The position numbers and the translations under genes are program-made. Shown here one piece after another: positions 21,801 through 33,379 of a DNA stretch of 64,000 bases (positions are counted from its first letter, which is position 1; every line of letters starts with the position of its first letter). The notes under the pieces are model-generated. The model searched no databases, was not told the DNA's origin, and saw only the letters and a list, made by a program, of their open reading frames with translations. The stretch covers positions 186,001 through 250,000 of the forward strand of contig NZ_FOBH01000001.1 in assembly GCF_900109785.1 (NCBI RefSeq). Direction: 5' to 3'. The stretch comes from Nitrosovibrio tenuis. GTDB lineage: Bacteria > Pseudomonadota > Gammaproteobacteria > Burkholderiales > Nitrosomonadaceae.

Positions 21801-23038
21801 GGCAGCGATGACAGCCGGTTCCTGATTTCAGCAATACGCAGTTCGCTCACCTTGGCATTGATCTCAGCCGGAAGCCGGCTGGGATCGGAAATGATTTTAG
21901 CCAGCTCAGCGGCAATGGCGCCTGCATCCACGGTTCGGGCCGCGGCGAGCGCTCCGCGCAACCGTTCGGCCTGCGGATAAGGTCTTTCGGCGTAGCCCGG
22001 CCGCCCATGAAAATCGCACGAGCACGCTTGCAGGAATTCTTCGAAGCGTTCGGGCTTGCGATACGCATCCACGGCTTGCAGCATGCTGGCAATGGTGGCG
22101 GGACGCAGTTCCAGTGCACGATGCACCTCACCATGGTAGCGCGCGACGAGCAACGCCAAATCACGCACCTCATTGGGAGATCTGATGCGCTCGCACAAAT
22201 CCTGCACCAGTCTCATACCGCGGGCTTCGTGACCGATGTGGCGCGGCCATTCTTCAGGAGGAGTTGTGCCTTTGCCGAGATCGTGGGTAAGTGAAGCAAA
22301 CCGCACTGGCAGGGAGTAATTTTTCGACGCAGCATGATCGATTACCATCATCACATGCACGCCGGTATCGATCTCAGGATGATGCTGGATCGGCTGGGGT
22401 ACGCCGAAGAGCGAATCCACCTCGGGGAAGATACGGATGAGCGCATTGCACTCACGGAGCGCATAAAACATGCGTGAGGGCTTTTTTTCCATTAACCCCC
22501 GGGCAAACTCCTGCCAGACCCGTTCCGGCACCAGCGCGTCGACCTCACCGTTGTGCACCATCTCATTCATCAATGCGAGGGTTTCCGGTGCAACATGGAA
22601 GCCGAAGCGCGCGGCGAAGCGAGCCGTTCGCAGCACCCGCACCGGGTCTTCAGTAAATGCCGGACTTATATGACGCAGCACGCCTGCTTCAAGGTCGGCT
22701 ATGCCACCAAACGGGTCGATAATATTGCCGTCCTGATCTTTGGCGAGGGCATTGATCGTAAGGTCGCGCCGTGCCAGATCTTCCCTCAGCGTGACTTCAG
22801 GGGAGGTATAGATTTCGAAACCCTTGTATCCGCGCGAAACCTTGCGCTCGGTACGGGCCAACGCATATTGTTCTTGACTCTGAGGGTGAAGGAAAACAGG
22901 AAAATCCTTTCCCACAGGACGATAACCAAGGCGCACCATCTCGTCCGGGGAAGCTCCCACAACCACATAATCATGATCGGTAACAGGCAGCCCCAGAATC
23001 TCGTCCCGTACGGAGCCACCAACAAGATACGTTTTCAC
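21794..23038 (-). CDS. cca: multifunctional CCA protein (tRNA nucleotidyltransferase with HD domain)
   Basis: Adds or repairs the 3' CCA of tRNAs. The N-terminal nucleotidyltransferase has [18 protein letters not shown] and [12 protein letters not shown]-terminal HD phosphohydrolase domain shows THDLGKG near residue 255, as in the gammaproteobacterial multifunctional form. 414 residues. The start is GTG at 23038 with GAGG about 9 bases upstream. Its stop lies inside the msrA remnant. Confidence 0.95.
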   Translation of the reverse strand: MKTYLVGGSVRDEILGLPVTDHDYVVVGASPDEMVRLGYRPVGKDFPVFLHPQSQEQYALARTERKVSRGYKGFEIYTSPEVTLREDLARRDLTINALAKDQDGNIIDPFGGIADLEAGVLRHISPAFTEDPVRVLRTARFAARFGFHVAPETLALMNEMVHNGEVDALVPERVWQEFARGLMEKKPSRMFYALRECNALIRIFPEVDSLFGVPQPIQHHPEIDTGVHVMMVIDHAASKNYSLPVRFASLTHDLGKGTTPPEEWPRHIGHEARGMRLVQDLCERIRSPNEVRDLALLVARYHGEVHRALELRPATIASMLQAVDAYRKPERFEEFLQACSCDFHGRPGYAERPYPQAERLRGALAAARTVDAGAIAAELAKIISDPSRLPAEINAKVSELRIAEIRNRLSSLPQ

Positions 23039-23277
23039 TATAGTAAACCTCGCTAAATCCGCATCTCACAGCAATACTACGGGTGATCCCGCGTTACTCA
23101 AGAAATTTTTATTGCTTACGCATCAAAATCGGCACCCCAAATTTCTTCGCGGGCATCGCGTTGCGAATTGCCTGCTTACCCCACTTCACGGCTCGGTGGA
23201 CAATTGAGCTCACTTAGAGCTTCGAATTATAGATGTGCTCTGCGGATATTCTTACCTCTCTTGAACCCTGAGCACCT

Positions 23278-24216
23278 TTACCGCCCTGCCCGTTGGCGGA
23301 AGTCATCGTATCGTACACGCGGCATACGATGAGCCAGGTAATAAGGCGCCACTTCTTCTATCGCGATGGACTGGATGCCCCAGACTTTCGTCAAATTGCC
23401 GGGGCCGTCACAATCGCATATATTGTCCACTTTCATCGAATAGTAATTATCACGCGTCATGAGTTTGCCTGGCAGGAATTCAAGCACCAACGCCTGCAGA
23501 TAGGAGAGCGGTTCATTGAGACCGATGATCACCGGCTTGTGCCCAGCGACGTGCGCAGCATACTCAAACAGCTGGCGCAGGCTATAACACTTGGGACCGC
23601 ATAAATTATAGCTGTGGCCAATAGTGTGGGGAGCATCCAGGCTGCCGGCGAATGCTTGCACCACATCTTCGACAAATACCGGCTGAAATTTCGCTTCGGG
23701 TGAAGCCAGCGGCAGTACCGGCAACCTTCCCAGCCTGGCGAACAGGCTTAGCGACGAATCTCCTGGCCCGAAAATAACGGATGGCTTGAAAACGGTTGCA
23801 TCCAATCCGGATGACATTACGATGCGTTCACCCTCTCCCTTGGATCGCAAATAGGCACTGGGCTGGCCAGGGCCGGCATTCAAGGCGCTCATATGCAACA
23901 GACGCGCGATCCCGTTGCGTTGGCACGCTGCTACAATTTTGCGCGGCAATTCCACGTGTGCGGCGTTAAAGTCCCCTTTGATTGTGCCCACCAGATTAAT
24001 GACCGCATCCACGCCCGACAGGACTCTGTCAAGCTCCGCATCATCATATACGTTGGCTTGCATGACATCCGCTGTCGGGAGAACCAGAAGCTCTTTAGCG
24101 CGCTCGCGCTGCCGTGTGGGAATACAAAGGTTGATGTCCTGAGCCGTCAGAAGGTTCGCAAGGTGCCCGCCAACAAATCCGCTTCCGCCAAAAATGCATA
24201 CATTACGAATTGCCAT
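23278..24216 (-). CDS. NAD-dependent epimerase-like protein, NDUFA9 (complex I-associated) family
   Basis: Atypical short-chain dehydrogenase of 312 residues. An N-terminal Rossmann motif is GGSGFVGGHLANLL, and HMSALNAGPGQPSAYLRSKG holds the reduced active-site region seen in the NDUFA9-like group. Function in bacteria is not established; substrate cannot be told. The preceding gene slt ends 3 bases upstream, so the two are probably cotranscribed. Confidence 0.85.
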   Translation of the reverse strand: MAIRNVCIFGGSGFVGGHLANLLTAQDINLCIPTRQRERAKELLVLPTADVMQANVYDDAELDRVLSGVDAVINLVGTIKGDFNAAHVELPRKIVAACQRNGIARLLHMSALNAGPGQPSAYLRSKGEGERIVMSSGLDATVFKPSVIFGPGDSSLSLFARLGRLPVLPLASPEAKFQPVFVEDVVQAFAGSLDAPHTIGHSYNLCGPKCYSLRQLFEYAAHVAGHKPVIIGLNEPLSYLQALVLEFLPGKLMTRDNYYSMKVDNICDCDGPGNLTKVWGIQSIAIEEVAPYYLAHRMPRVRYDDFRQRAGR

Positions 24217-24219
24217 GAC

Positions 24220-26160
24220 TCATTTTTCCTCCTCCGGGAGTCTATCGCCATTCGATTTGGATGCCACGACGCCCAGCCGCTGCTTCAGCGCTGTGATACG
24301 GTGACCAAAGGTGCTGGCGTAATACATGGAGTTGCTCAAGACCTTTTTGACATAGTCCCGGGTTTCGCTGAAAGGGATCGTTTCCGCATAGATTGCGCCT
24401 TCCAGCGGCTTTTCGTCGCGCCATTGCCGCGCCCGGCTGGGACCGGCGTTATAAGCCGCGGAAGCCAGCAGAGGCTGGTTATCGAATAAGGTCAGAACGT
24501 GCTTGAGATAATAAGTCCCCAGCGTCAGGTTGGTATTCACCTCGGCGAGAGTGTGGGGGGATTTCCGCATTCCCAGTCTCTTGGCTACCCATTTTGCGGT
24601 ACCTGGCATCAATTGCATCAGGCCCATCGCTCCGGCGCTGGATTTTGCGTCGCTTACGAAGCGGCTTTCCTGGCGGATGAGGCCATATACCCATGCTTCA
24701 TCCAGCTCCTGTTGCTTCAAGAGCTCATGCAGCGCATCCCGATGCGGGGCGAGGAAACGTAAACCGAAATCATGATATTGAACGGTCTTGTCCGCGGTAT
24801 GGATGGCGCGGTCGTAAAGCCCGTTACGGCGCGCAACTTCAGCGGCCGCTAACAGGCGCCGGTCATCGAAATCGCGTATTACCCAAGCCCATTCTCGTGT
24901 GCTCTCCGTACGAAGGTTGAGGCGATATAAGGCAAGCGCGCGCTGAATTCCGGGCAATCGTTCGGTTACGGCGATTTCTTCTGCGGTCGCTTTATGGGAT
25001 TCGGTTGGAGCGCCAATCGTTACGCCCAGTTCCTCTTCCGCAAGTTGGCCATAAAAATTATGCTCGGTACTCAATGGTGCGAGGATGGCATTGGCTTCCA
25101 CCGTTTTACCCCCCTCTTTGAGCGCTCTGGCTTTCCAGTAGCGCCATACTCCCGTCTGTTGTTCCGGAACAGACATCGCTTCAATAGTATCCAGCACAAG
25201 CTCCCAGTCGCCGGCGCGCAATGCGGCACGGGTTTTCCAGCCAAGCTGCGCATCGGATAGCCGAGCAGGTTTGACGCTGCCGGCCGCTTCCGTAAACCAC
25301 CCCAGCGCGCGCGGATTCAGTCTGCGCGCCGCCTGATCCGCGAGCTGCACCATGAAATAGGAATGCTCCGCTTCGCTAAATCGCTCGCGTATTCTGGGCC
25401 AATAGGCATACGCTTGATCAGGGCCGCTGCGGGTCAACCGCAGCATCGCAAAAAGGGCGATTTCCCGCTCGGCGCGCGTCCTGATCTCATTTCGATGCTT
25501 TTCGAGATAACGCAAAGGATTCTCTGTGGCGGCGGTCAGCTTGCGTTCGTTGAGCGCCTGACTTTCCGGCAAGTATTGATTGATGCGTTTCGCGACGCCT
25601 ACATTGCCCGCTTCCAATGCCAGGCGCAGCCGCGTCCATACCTCGTCCACCGTCAGCACTCCAGCGGCCACGAGCGCATCGAATACCGCCGTACAGCTTT
25701 CGGGCAGATCCCGCGCACTGAACCACAGCGGACGCGCATCATTAAACGCACTGGCATCGCTTGCAGACAGGCGTTGTTCCAGCGAATAACAATTGAGTTC
25801 GGTATCCCGGTTAACCATACCGGGATACGCTTCGGCAAAAAGGTCCCATTGCTGGGTCTTACCTAATGTTTTCAGCCATTCACCCTGCAGCCGGTCGGCG
25901 AGAGGCGTGTCCTGATAGCGCAACAGAAACTGTTTTACTGCATCCGCGCTCGCCACTGGGTTCTCAAGCTTGGGGCGCAACTGATAATAGGCCGCATAAG
26001 GTTCCAGTAGATGACCTTGCAGACGTTGGGCATATGCCGTTACCCTGGCAGAGTCTCCCACCTGGAATGCTTGCCGCATGGCCATAAAATCATCCTCGGC
26101 ACCTGCCATCAGAGCTCCGGCAAACATCGCGAAAAACAACCCTGCAAAAAATCTCTTCAT
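24220..26160 (-). CDS. slt: soluble lytic murein transglycosylase
   Basis: Periplasmic enzyme cleaving peptidoglycan glycan strands with 1,6-anhydro products. A signal peptide (FFAGLFFAMFAGALMAGA) opens the protein. A long alpha-helical superhelical domain fills about residues 25-480, and the catalytic SLT domain has the acid Glu498 in GLIRQESRF followed by GAMGLMQLMPGTA and AYNAGP. 646 residues, near the usual size for Slt70. Confidence 0.93.
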   Translation of the reverse strand: MKRFFAGLFFAMFAGALMAGAEDDFMAMRQAFQVGDSARVTAYAQRLQGHLLEPYAAYYQLRPKLENPVASADAVKQFLLRYQDTPLADRLQGEWLKTLGKTQQWDLFAEAYPGMVNRDTELNCYSLEQRLSASDASAFNDARPLWFSARDLPESCTAVFDALVAAGVLTVDEVWTRLRLALEAGNVGVAKRINQYLPESQALNERKLTAATENPLRYLEKHRNEIRTRAEREIALFAMLRLTRSGPDQAYAYWPRIRERFSEAEHSYFMVQLADQAARRLNPRALGWFTEAAGSVKPARLSDAQLGWKTRAALRAGDWELVLDTIEAMSVPEQQTGVWRYWKARALKEGGKTVEANAILAPLSTEHNFYGQLAEEELGVTIGAPTESHKATAEEIAVTERLPGIQRALALYRLNLRTESTREWAWVIRDFDDRRLLAAAEVARRNGLYDRAIHTADKTVQYHDFGLRFLAPHRDALHELLKQQELDEAWVYGLIRQESRFVSDAKSSAGAMGLMQLMPGTAKWVAKRLGMRKSPHTLAEVNTNLTLGTYYLKHVLTLFDNQPLLASAAYNAGPSRARQWRDEKPLEGAIYAETIPFSETRDYVKKVLSNSMYYASTFGHRITALKQRLGVVASKSNGDRLPEEEK

Positions 26161-26253
26161 AACCTGCTATACATTAAACTTGTACTTAAAAAAGCAAGGC
26201 AACGCTTTCGCCTGTCCGTAACCTTGAGTCTCGTCAGTAAAGAATAGCACACC

Positions 26254-27618
26254 ATGCCGTACATCAGTCTAAACCCCGCGACCAATAAAATGCTGAAAAC
26301 CTACACCAGCTGGGACAGTCATCGTCTTGCGGCGGCTTTGGAGGAGGCTGACAATGCGCAACAAACCTGGAGGCGAAAAACGTTCGCCGAACGCGCGGAG
26401 CGCATGCACCGTGCCGCACTGCTGTTACACGAGCGGGCTAACGAATATGCGAGCCTGATGGCTGCCGAGATGGGAAAGCCGCTGCGCGAGGGGCGGGCCG
26501 AGGTGGAAAAATGCGCTCTGACCTGTGATTATTATGCCGTGCATGCCGAACATTTCATGCAAACCGAGCTGGTACAGACGGACGCCAGCAAGAGCTACGT
26601 ATGCTACGACCCAATAGGTATAGTGTTGGGTGTAATGCCATGGAATTTTCCGTTCTTTCAGGTAATCCGTTTCAGCGCGCCGACGCTCATGGCGGGAAAC
26701 GGGTGTGTGCTGAAACATGCTTCGAACGTGCCTCAGTGCGCACTTGCGCTGGAGCGACTGTTTCATGATGCGGAGTTTCCTCCACATCTCTTCGCCACGC
26801 TTATGATCGAAGCCGCTGATGTGGCTGAAGCGATCGCAAGCCACCATGTTCATGCCGTTACGCTCACCGGTTCAGAGGCGACCGGGCGCGATATCGCCTC
26901 CCATGCTGGGCAGCATTTGAAGAAATGTGTACTGGAATTGGGCGGTTCGGACGCATTCGTCATACTGAAGGATGCAGATATGGAACTCGCAGCCAGCTTT
27001 GCGGTGAGGTCCCGGTTCCAGAACTGCGGGCAGTCGTGCATCGCTGCCAAACGTTTTATTCCCGTGGCGGAAATAGCCGATGAATTTGTATCCCTGTTTA
27101 CAAAGAAGGCGATGGACTTGAAAATGGGTGATCCAAAGAGCGAAGCAACCCAGCTTGGACCGATGGCGCGGCTGAATTTACGGGAAAATCTGCATCAGCA
27201 GGTAACCGACTCGATTGCACAAGGCGCGCAACCGATCCTGGGGTGCGAACCGAGACCAGGAGAGGGTGCATTTTATCCGCCATCGGTGCTCGATCGAGTC
27301 ACGGCGAAAACCCGGGCTTATCATGAAGAACTGTTCGGGCCTGTCGCGGCCATCATACGCGCTGCGAATGAAGAAGAAGCCCTTCATATTGCCAACGATA
27401 CACGTTTCGGCCTGGGCTCGAGCATCTGGACCGGTGATACCGAAAATGGGGAGAAACTTGCGCGGCAAATTCAGGCCGGTTGCTGCTTTATTAACGGCAT
27501 GGTGAGATCCGATCCGCGTTTGCCCTTTGGCGGCACCAAGGCGTCCGGTTTTGGCAGAGAACTATCCTACCACGGCATTCGGGAGTTCGTTAATATCAAA
27601 ACGGTTTGGGTTCGTTAA
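26254..27618 (+). CDS. NAD(P)-dependent aldehyde dehydrogenase, succinate-semialdehyde type
   Basis: Oxidises an aldehyde to the acid; the closest remembered group is succinate-semialdehyde dehydrogenase (Sad/YneI-like). Active-site Cys is in NCGQSCIAAKRF and the general base Glu in LELGGSDAF; PWNFPFFQV is the cofactor segment. 454 residues, as in that group. It is divergent from slt. Substrate is inferred from family only. Confidence 0.85.
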   Translation: MPYISLNPATNKMLKTYTSWDSHRLAAALEEADNAQQTWRRKTFAERAERMHRAALLLHERANEYASLMAAEMGKPLREGRAEVEKCALTCDYYAVHAEHFMQTELVQTDASKSYVCYDPIGIVLGVMPWNFPFFQVIRFSAPTLMAGNGCVLKHASNVPQCALALERLFHDAEFPPHLFATLMIEAADVAEAIASHHVHAVTLTGSEATGRDIASHAGQHLKKCVLELGGSDAFVILKDADMELAASFAVRSRFQNCGQSCIAAKRFIPVAEIADEFVSLFTKKAMDLKMGDPKSEATQLGPMARLNLRENLHQQVTDSIAQGAQPILGCEPRPGEGAFYPPSVLDRVTAKTRAYHEELFGPVAAIIRAANEEEALHIANDTRFGLGSSIWTGDTENGEKLARQIQAGCCFINGMVRSDPRLPFGGTKASGFGRELSYHGIREFVNIKTVWVR

Positions 27619-27725
27619 TCCGGTTAACCCATTCGGTCCGTAATGCCGATCTAACCGATTGGTATGTATCCCTTGACAGCAAGTAAGAAATGTTGGGTAT
27701 TGTATAGATACCTTGGCAAGGTACA

Positions 27726-27938
27726 ATGACAATTCCTATATCAAGCCTCGAGGCTAATGTTAGCCAGCCACAACGTACGCCACAGGCGATGGAACGTATA
27801 ATCGGACCGGATGGTGAGATTATTCTCCAGTGGATTGGATCGCCGTCGTGGGAGTCTTATGACTTCCTGGAGGATTATATTAAGTTACGCAAAAAAGTTT
27901 TGAAGCCAGGGGCGCAAGGTGGGAAACAGCAAGAATAA
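27726..27938 (+). CDS. small hypothetical protein inside the mini-element
   Basis: 70 residues with a compact sequence (MERIIGPDGEIILQWIGSPS, then WESYDFLEDYIKLRKKVL). No signal peptide, helix or known motif. TTGACA at 27673-27678, just inside the left terminal repeat, may drive it, though the nearest -10 (TATTGT at 27698) is 19 bases away. It overlaps the next small gene by 20 bases. Function unknown; a passenger of the element is likely. Confidence 0.55.
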   Translation: MTIPISSLEANVSQPQRTPQAMERIIGPDGEIILQWIGSPSWESYDFLEDYIKLRKKVLKPGAQGGKQQE

Positions 27939-28065
27939 ATCGAGTAAAACGCAGTCGCAGCCAAAGAAGAAAGTGCCTCCACATGAAGAGGCACCAAATA
28001 AGGGTCACAAGAGAGATTTTGACCAGCTGCTAGATGACGCTGTGCTGGGCGTTAAGAAGAAGTAG
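27919..28065 (+). CDS. 48-residue basic hypothetical protein inside the mini-element
   Basis: Starts at a GTG within the end of the preceding gene. It reads Lys/Ser/Gln-rich at first, then HKRDFDQLLDDAVLGVKKK at the end. The C-terminal part looks conserved and folded while the N-terminus looks disordered. AAGG sits just upstream. Its 3' end overlaps the convergent transposase remnant by 14 bases. No function is known to me. Confidence 0.5.
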   Translation: MGNSKNKSSKTQSQPKKKVPPHEEAPNKGHKRDFDQLLDDAVLGVKKK

Positions 28066-28366
28066 GCTGGCTGATCTGAGCCAGCATCCGCCCAAACATA
28101 TCAGCGGGGGCTTGGCGGTTGTTGTAGCGGAAAGCGAACTCGTCGACATACTTCTGCAAATGCTTCTGCGACACTGAGGCGTGGGTGCTTTTGATGCCGC
28201 GTTTTAGGTGCGACCAGAAACCCTCGATAGTGTTCGTATGGTGAATTCCGCGCACCCACTCATCAATGTTATGGTTCACCTTGCCGTGCGTGTAGCCAAG
28301 TGTTTTTAAGGAAGTGTATAGGAGCGGTGTGTGTCGGTAGAGATCGTGGTCCCTGATACATACCAA
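28052..28366 (-). pseudogene. C-terminal fragment of an IS1595-family transposase
   Basis: 104 residues ending in the family's C-terminal block HTNTIEGFWSHLKRGIKSTH and KYVDEFAFRYNNR, which holds the last part of the DDE-type (DDNK) core. About two thirds of the usual 300-residue protein is missing. Its first codons lie inside the right terminal repeat, so the apparent start is an artefact of the deletion. Confidence 0.85.
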
Positions 28367-28370
28367 CCGA

Positions 28371-29825
<1,455 letters not shown>

Positions 29826-29949
29826 TTACAAGGTTGTGCAGTCCGAGCGTTGGGTCTTGCTATGAGCGCTCCGCTGAACGCGATTGTTATTTTAGAAATG
29901 TCTTCAAAATGATGTCCTTGCGGTTAAGCATGAATACGGGCAGACTTCC

Positions 29950-30069
29950 TTATTCTTTTTTTTCCTCATCTTCGTGCTCTTCGTCATTTTTTTTTCGAGG
30001 CTTCGTCCACCAGACAATGAGGATCAGTAATGTCAGAGCGACAGCTGCTTCCAGCGCTATTACCCACAT
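29950..30069 (-). CDS. 39-residue single-helix membrane protein
   Basis: Reading the minus strand from the ATG at 30069 gives MWVIALEAAVALTLLILIVW, then WTKPRKK and an acidic/basic tail ending EEKKE. This is one clean membrane helix (residues 2-21) with positive charges right after it and a charged C-terminus. It is divergent from mltA, 50 bases away. No strong ribosome site. Similar tiny proteins exist in betaproteobacteria to my recollection; no function assigned. Confidence 0.5.
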   Translation of the reverse strand: MWVIALEAAVALTLLILIVWWTKPRKKNDEEHEDEEKKE

Positions 30070-30119
30070 GTTTTCGAGCTTGCTATATAGTTGCCAGATG
30101 CAACTTTAACCAAATTGCG

Positions 30120-31325
30120 ATGAAAAACCAATTAAGTTTTGCGGCGGCTGCCGCGTTACTGTGGCTTAACGCCTGTACTACGATTCCTCCTGGCACTCGT
30201 GTCGCGCCTGAAAAGGTGGCGGTGTCCCCAGCTCCGGCGGAACCGGCGTCTATTGTCGTGCTTAAGCCAGCCGCGTGGGATACGTTAACGGGCTGGGTTG
30301 AGGATGATATTCAGCCTGCGTGGGACGCATTTCTCCGAAGCTGCGCTGTACTGAAAAAGCAGCCGCTATGGCAGGAAACTTGTACCCACGCCGACTCCAT
30401 GCGCGGGCGGGGCGGTGCCGCGTTGCGCCAATTCTTCGAGAGCCGTTTTATTCCTCACCAGGTGTTGAACCCGGACGGTAGCGGCGAGGGCCTGATTACC
30501 GGCTATTATGAACCACTGTTGAAGGGTAGCCGCACGCCTTCCCGGCGTTATCGGTATCCCATCTATACAATCCCCGACGAGCTTCTGGTGATTGACCTGA
30601 GCGAGGTTTACCCCGAGCTTAAAAACATGCGGCTGCGTGGGCGCTTGCAAGGGCGCAAGGTGATACCCTATTACAGCCGTGCCGAGCTGGCAGGCAACCC
30701 GGCACCGCTCCAGGGCAAGGAACTGTTATGGGTAGATGATGAGATCGACCTGTTCTTCCTGCAAATCCAGGGTTCAGGCCGGGTACAGCTCGAGAATGGC
30801 GAAATCGTAAGGGTCGGGTATTCCGAGCAAAATGGCCATCCTTACAAATCGGTGGGAAGAGTGCTGGTGGAGCGCGGTGAGCTGGCGCTGGAAAAAGCCT
30901 CGATGCAAGGTATCAGAGAGTGGGCGCGGAAAAATCCGGCCAAGTTAAGCGAACTGCTACAGCAGAATTCGAGCTATGTGTTTTTTCGTGAACTGCCGAC
31001 CGACGTGCCGGGACCATTAGGTTCCCTCGGCGTACCTCTGACCGCCGGTAGAAGCCTCGCGATCGATCCACGCGCCGTTCCCCAGGGCGCACCGGTGTTC
31101 TTGTCCACGACTTGGCCCAATACTGATAAACAGCTTTATCGGCTGATGGTTGCGCAGGACACGGGAGGCGCCATCAAGGGCAACGTACGTGCCGATTTTT
31201 TCTGGGGCTTTGGCCCGGAGGCTGCGGATCAGGCAGGAAAGATGAAGCAGACAGGCAAGATGTGGGTATTAATGCCTGCCGGTTATGTACCGCAGGCTCC
31301 AGTTACGCGGAAAGCATGCTGCTGA
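30120..31325 (+). CDS. mltA: membrane-bound lytic murein transglycosylase A
   Basis: Outer-membrane lipoprotein cleaving peptidoglycan. The signal peptide ends in a lipobox LNAC (Cys19). The MltA beta-barrel domain shows GLITGYYEPLLKGSR and the 3D domain near the end has VAQDTGGAIKGNVRADFFWG with the catalytic Asp. 401 residues from the ATG at 30120; the frame is open upstream but family members begin with the signal peptide. Confidence 0.94.
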   Translation: MKNQLSFAAAAALLWLNACTTIPPGTRVAPEKVAVSPAPAEPASIVVLKPAAWDTLTGWVEDDIQPAWDAFLRSCAVLKKQPLWQETCTHADSMRGRGGAALRQFFESRFIPHQVLNPDGSGEGLITGYYEPLLKGSRTPSRRYRYPIYTIPDELLVIDLSEVYPELKNMRLRGRLQGRKVIPYYSRAELAGNPAPLQGKELLWVDDEIDLFFLQIQGSGRVQLENGEIVRVGYSEQNGHPYKSVGRVLVERGELALEKASMQGIREWARKNPAKLSELLQQNSSYVFFRELPTDVPGPLGSLGVPLTAGRSLAIDPRAVPQGAPVFLSTTWPNTDKQLYRLMVAQDTGGAIKGNVRADFFWGFGPEAADQAGKMKQTGKMWVLMPAGYVPQAPVTRKACC

Positions 31326-31425
31326 AAAGTTAAATTCACCGCGATCGCTCTGGGCCGCCCGATAGTTAACCGTTTTTGATAAAGTCAATGGTCGGCGTCG
31401 CCCCCTCCATCCCACCTTTGACTCG

Positions 31426-32145
31426 TCATTTCGCCATTGGGGTTGCAGTGCTCAGCTTCTTTTCAATGATTTCGGCGGAGATCATTCCGGGCACCACCGA
31501 GCCGTCCGCAAAAATCAGCGTGGGCGTACCGTTTATGCCATTTTTCCGGCCTGCCTGAAGGAGAGTCTCGATCGGCGTTTCACAGCTCTTCCCTGCTGGC
31601 GCGATGCCCCTGAGCATAAAGTCATCCCAGGCTTTGAGCCGGTCGGGAGAGCACCATATGGCGGTCGCCGTCGGCATGGAACCATTGAGCACCGGATAGA
31701 GCAGGGTATAGATGGTTACATCGCTGATATTTACCAGTTCCTTCTCCAGGCGTTTGCAATAAGGGCAATTCGGGTCTGAAAACACCACCAGCTTGCGCTT
31801 GCCGTTACCTCTGACCGCTTTGATTGCGGACTCCAATGGCAGAGATGCGTGATTTATCCGTCTGGCATCCTTGATCTGCTGCAAACGCTCGCTGGTCAGG
31901 CTTTGCCGGGTTTGCGGGTCAACGACGTGGCCAAAAAACAAATAAGTTCCTTTATCGTCCGTATAAAATAATTCACCGCCTACCACGACTTCATATAGCC
32001 CAAGATAAGGAGTCTTTTTCAGGCTCTCGATTTTTTCGCCGGAAAATGTTGCCTCAAGCGCTTTTTTTAAGGAGGCCTCGTCAGCCAAAGCCGCCCCGCA
32101 AACAAAGCACAATAATAAAGAGGAAAAAACGAATTTTAAACGCAT
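31426..32145 (-). CDS. dsbC: periplasmic disulfide isomerase DsbC
   Basis: Reshuffles wrong disulfides in exported proteins. A signal peptide ends at about residue 21 (GAALA). An N-terminal dimerisation domain is followed by a thioredoxin domain with CPYC at residues 127-130 and cis-Pro in NGTPTLIFADG. 239 residues. It is convergent with mltA and the next gene downstream of the UbiH-like gene. Confidence 0.95.
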   Translation of the reverse strand: MRLKFVFSSLLLCFVCGAALADEASLKKALEATFSGEKIESLKKTPYLGLYEVVVGGELFYTDDKGTYLFFGHVVDPQTRQSLTSERLQQIKDARRINHASLPLESAIKAVRGNGKRKLVVFSDPNCPYCKRLEKELVNISDVTIYTLLYPVLNGSMPTATAIWCSPDRLKAWDDFMLRGIAPAGKSCETPIETLLQAGRKNGINGTPTLIFADGSVVPGMISAEIIEKKLSTATPMAK

Positions 32146-32209
32146 GGTCTTGGCCGCTCCGGTTGAAGTAATCTTTCAGTCTCGCTACTGTTGCAAAACA
32201 AGCTCTTAT

Positions 32210-33379
32210 CTAACCCAACGCGTGACGCATCAACCGGTCTTTCAGAAGGGGCAGGCGATTGGTGAGTTCCAGCCCTACATTGCGCAAGCGAACAAGTGTC
32301 GGATGAGTATTGTTAAATAACTTTTGCAGACTATCGGTAACCAGCTCCATGGCCAGAATATCTTCCTTGCGTGCCCGCTCGTAGCGGCGCAGTAGCAGGT
32401 AATCGCCGCAATTCGGCTGCAACCCACGCCCCAGAACTATTGCAGCCAGCTCTTGGGCATCGCGTAAACCCAAATTCACGCCTTGCCCGGCAAGAGGGTG
32501 AATGCCATGGGCCGCATCACCGATAAGCGCCAGATGCGGCTGCACCAGCTTTTTTACATGCACGAAATTTAGGGGAAAAGCGGCCGGGCGTGTGACAAGC
32601 TGCATTTCCCCCAAGGCGCGGCAGGAAGCCTCCGCAACCTCGCGGCACAGCTCTGTTTCAGGTAAACCAAGCAACGCGGAAGCCCGTTCTTCATTTGCCG
32701 ACCATACCATGGAGACCATGGCATCCGGCAACGGCAGTAACGCCAGTACCCCATCGCGGCGGAACCACTGATGAGCGACGTTGCGGTGCTGCCGCTCCGC
32801 CTTGAAATTAGCCACAACGCCTGTTTGCTGATATGAATGTCGCACGACCTCGATTCCCGCATGCTCCCGCACCCAGGAATTCAGACCATCCGCTCCAACG
32901 ATCAGCGCTGCTTGAAGTATGCGACCGTCGTCCAGATATAAGTTGGCATCAGACTCGGTCCGCGTTATCGAAGCGCATTGAGCGGGACAGAATATTTTGA
33001 CATGCTTTTTTTCGTGGTTTAGCCTATTCCAGGCGGCGGCTTGAAGCTGGCCGTTCTCCACGATGAAATTCAGCTCCGAGCAGCCGATATCATACGCGCT
33101 GAAATCGATGCGCGCAGCACTGTCATCGCCAAACACGGCCATATTATAGACCGGCGTAATCCGGGCCTGGTCGAGCGTCTGCCATACGCCCAGGCTTTGA
33201 AGGAATCCTGCGCTGCCTGGGCTGATGGCGTAAATCCTGCTGTCCCAGCTATCATCCCCGGGACGCGCGACTGGCGGGCGCGACTCCACCAACGCTATTT
33301 TTAAACCGCTGTCCTTGAGGGCAAGCGCCAGGCTTGCCCCAACCAGTCCTCCGCCGACAATGATGACATCGAATTTCAT
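32210..33379 (-). CDS. FAD-dependent monooxygenase of the UbiH/UbiF/VisC family
   Basis: Flavoprotein hydroxylase, most likely one of the ring-hydroxylation steps of ubiquinone synthesis. The N-terminal FAD motif is VIIVGGGLVGASLALAL. The middle DG motif is ALIVGADGLNSWVRE, and the second FAD motif is LALIGDAAHGIHPLAGQGVNLG. 389 residues. Which Ubi hydroxylase it is cannot be fixed from sequence alone. Confidence 0.88.
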   Translation of the reverse strand: MKFDVIIVGGGLVGASLALALKDSGLKIALVESRPPVARPGDDSWDSRIYAISPGSAGFLQSLGVWQTLDQARITPVYNMAVFGDDSAARIDFSAYDIGCSELNFIVENGQLQAAAWNRLNHEKKHVKIFCPAQCASITRTESDANLYLDDGRILQAALIVGADGLNSWVREHAGIEVVRHSYQQTGVVANFKAERQHRNVAHQWFRRDGVLALLPLPDAMVSMVWSANEERASALLGLPETELCREVAEASCRALGEMQLVTRPAAFPLNFVHVKKLVQPHLALIGDAAHGIHPLAGQGVNLGLRDAQELAAIVLGRGLQPNCGDYLLLRRYERARKEDILAMELVTDSLQKLFNNTHPTLVRLRNVGLELTNRLPLLKDRLMRHALG

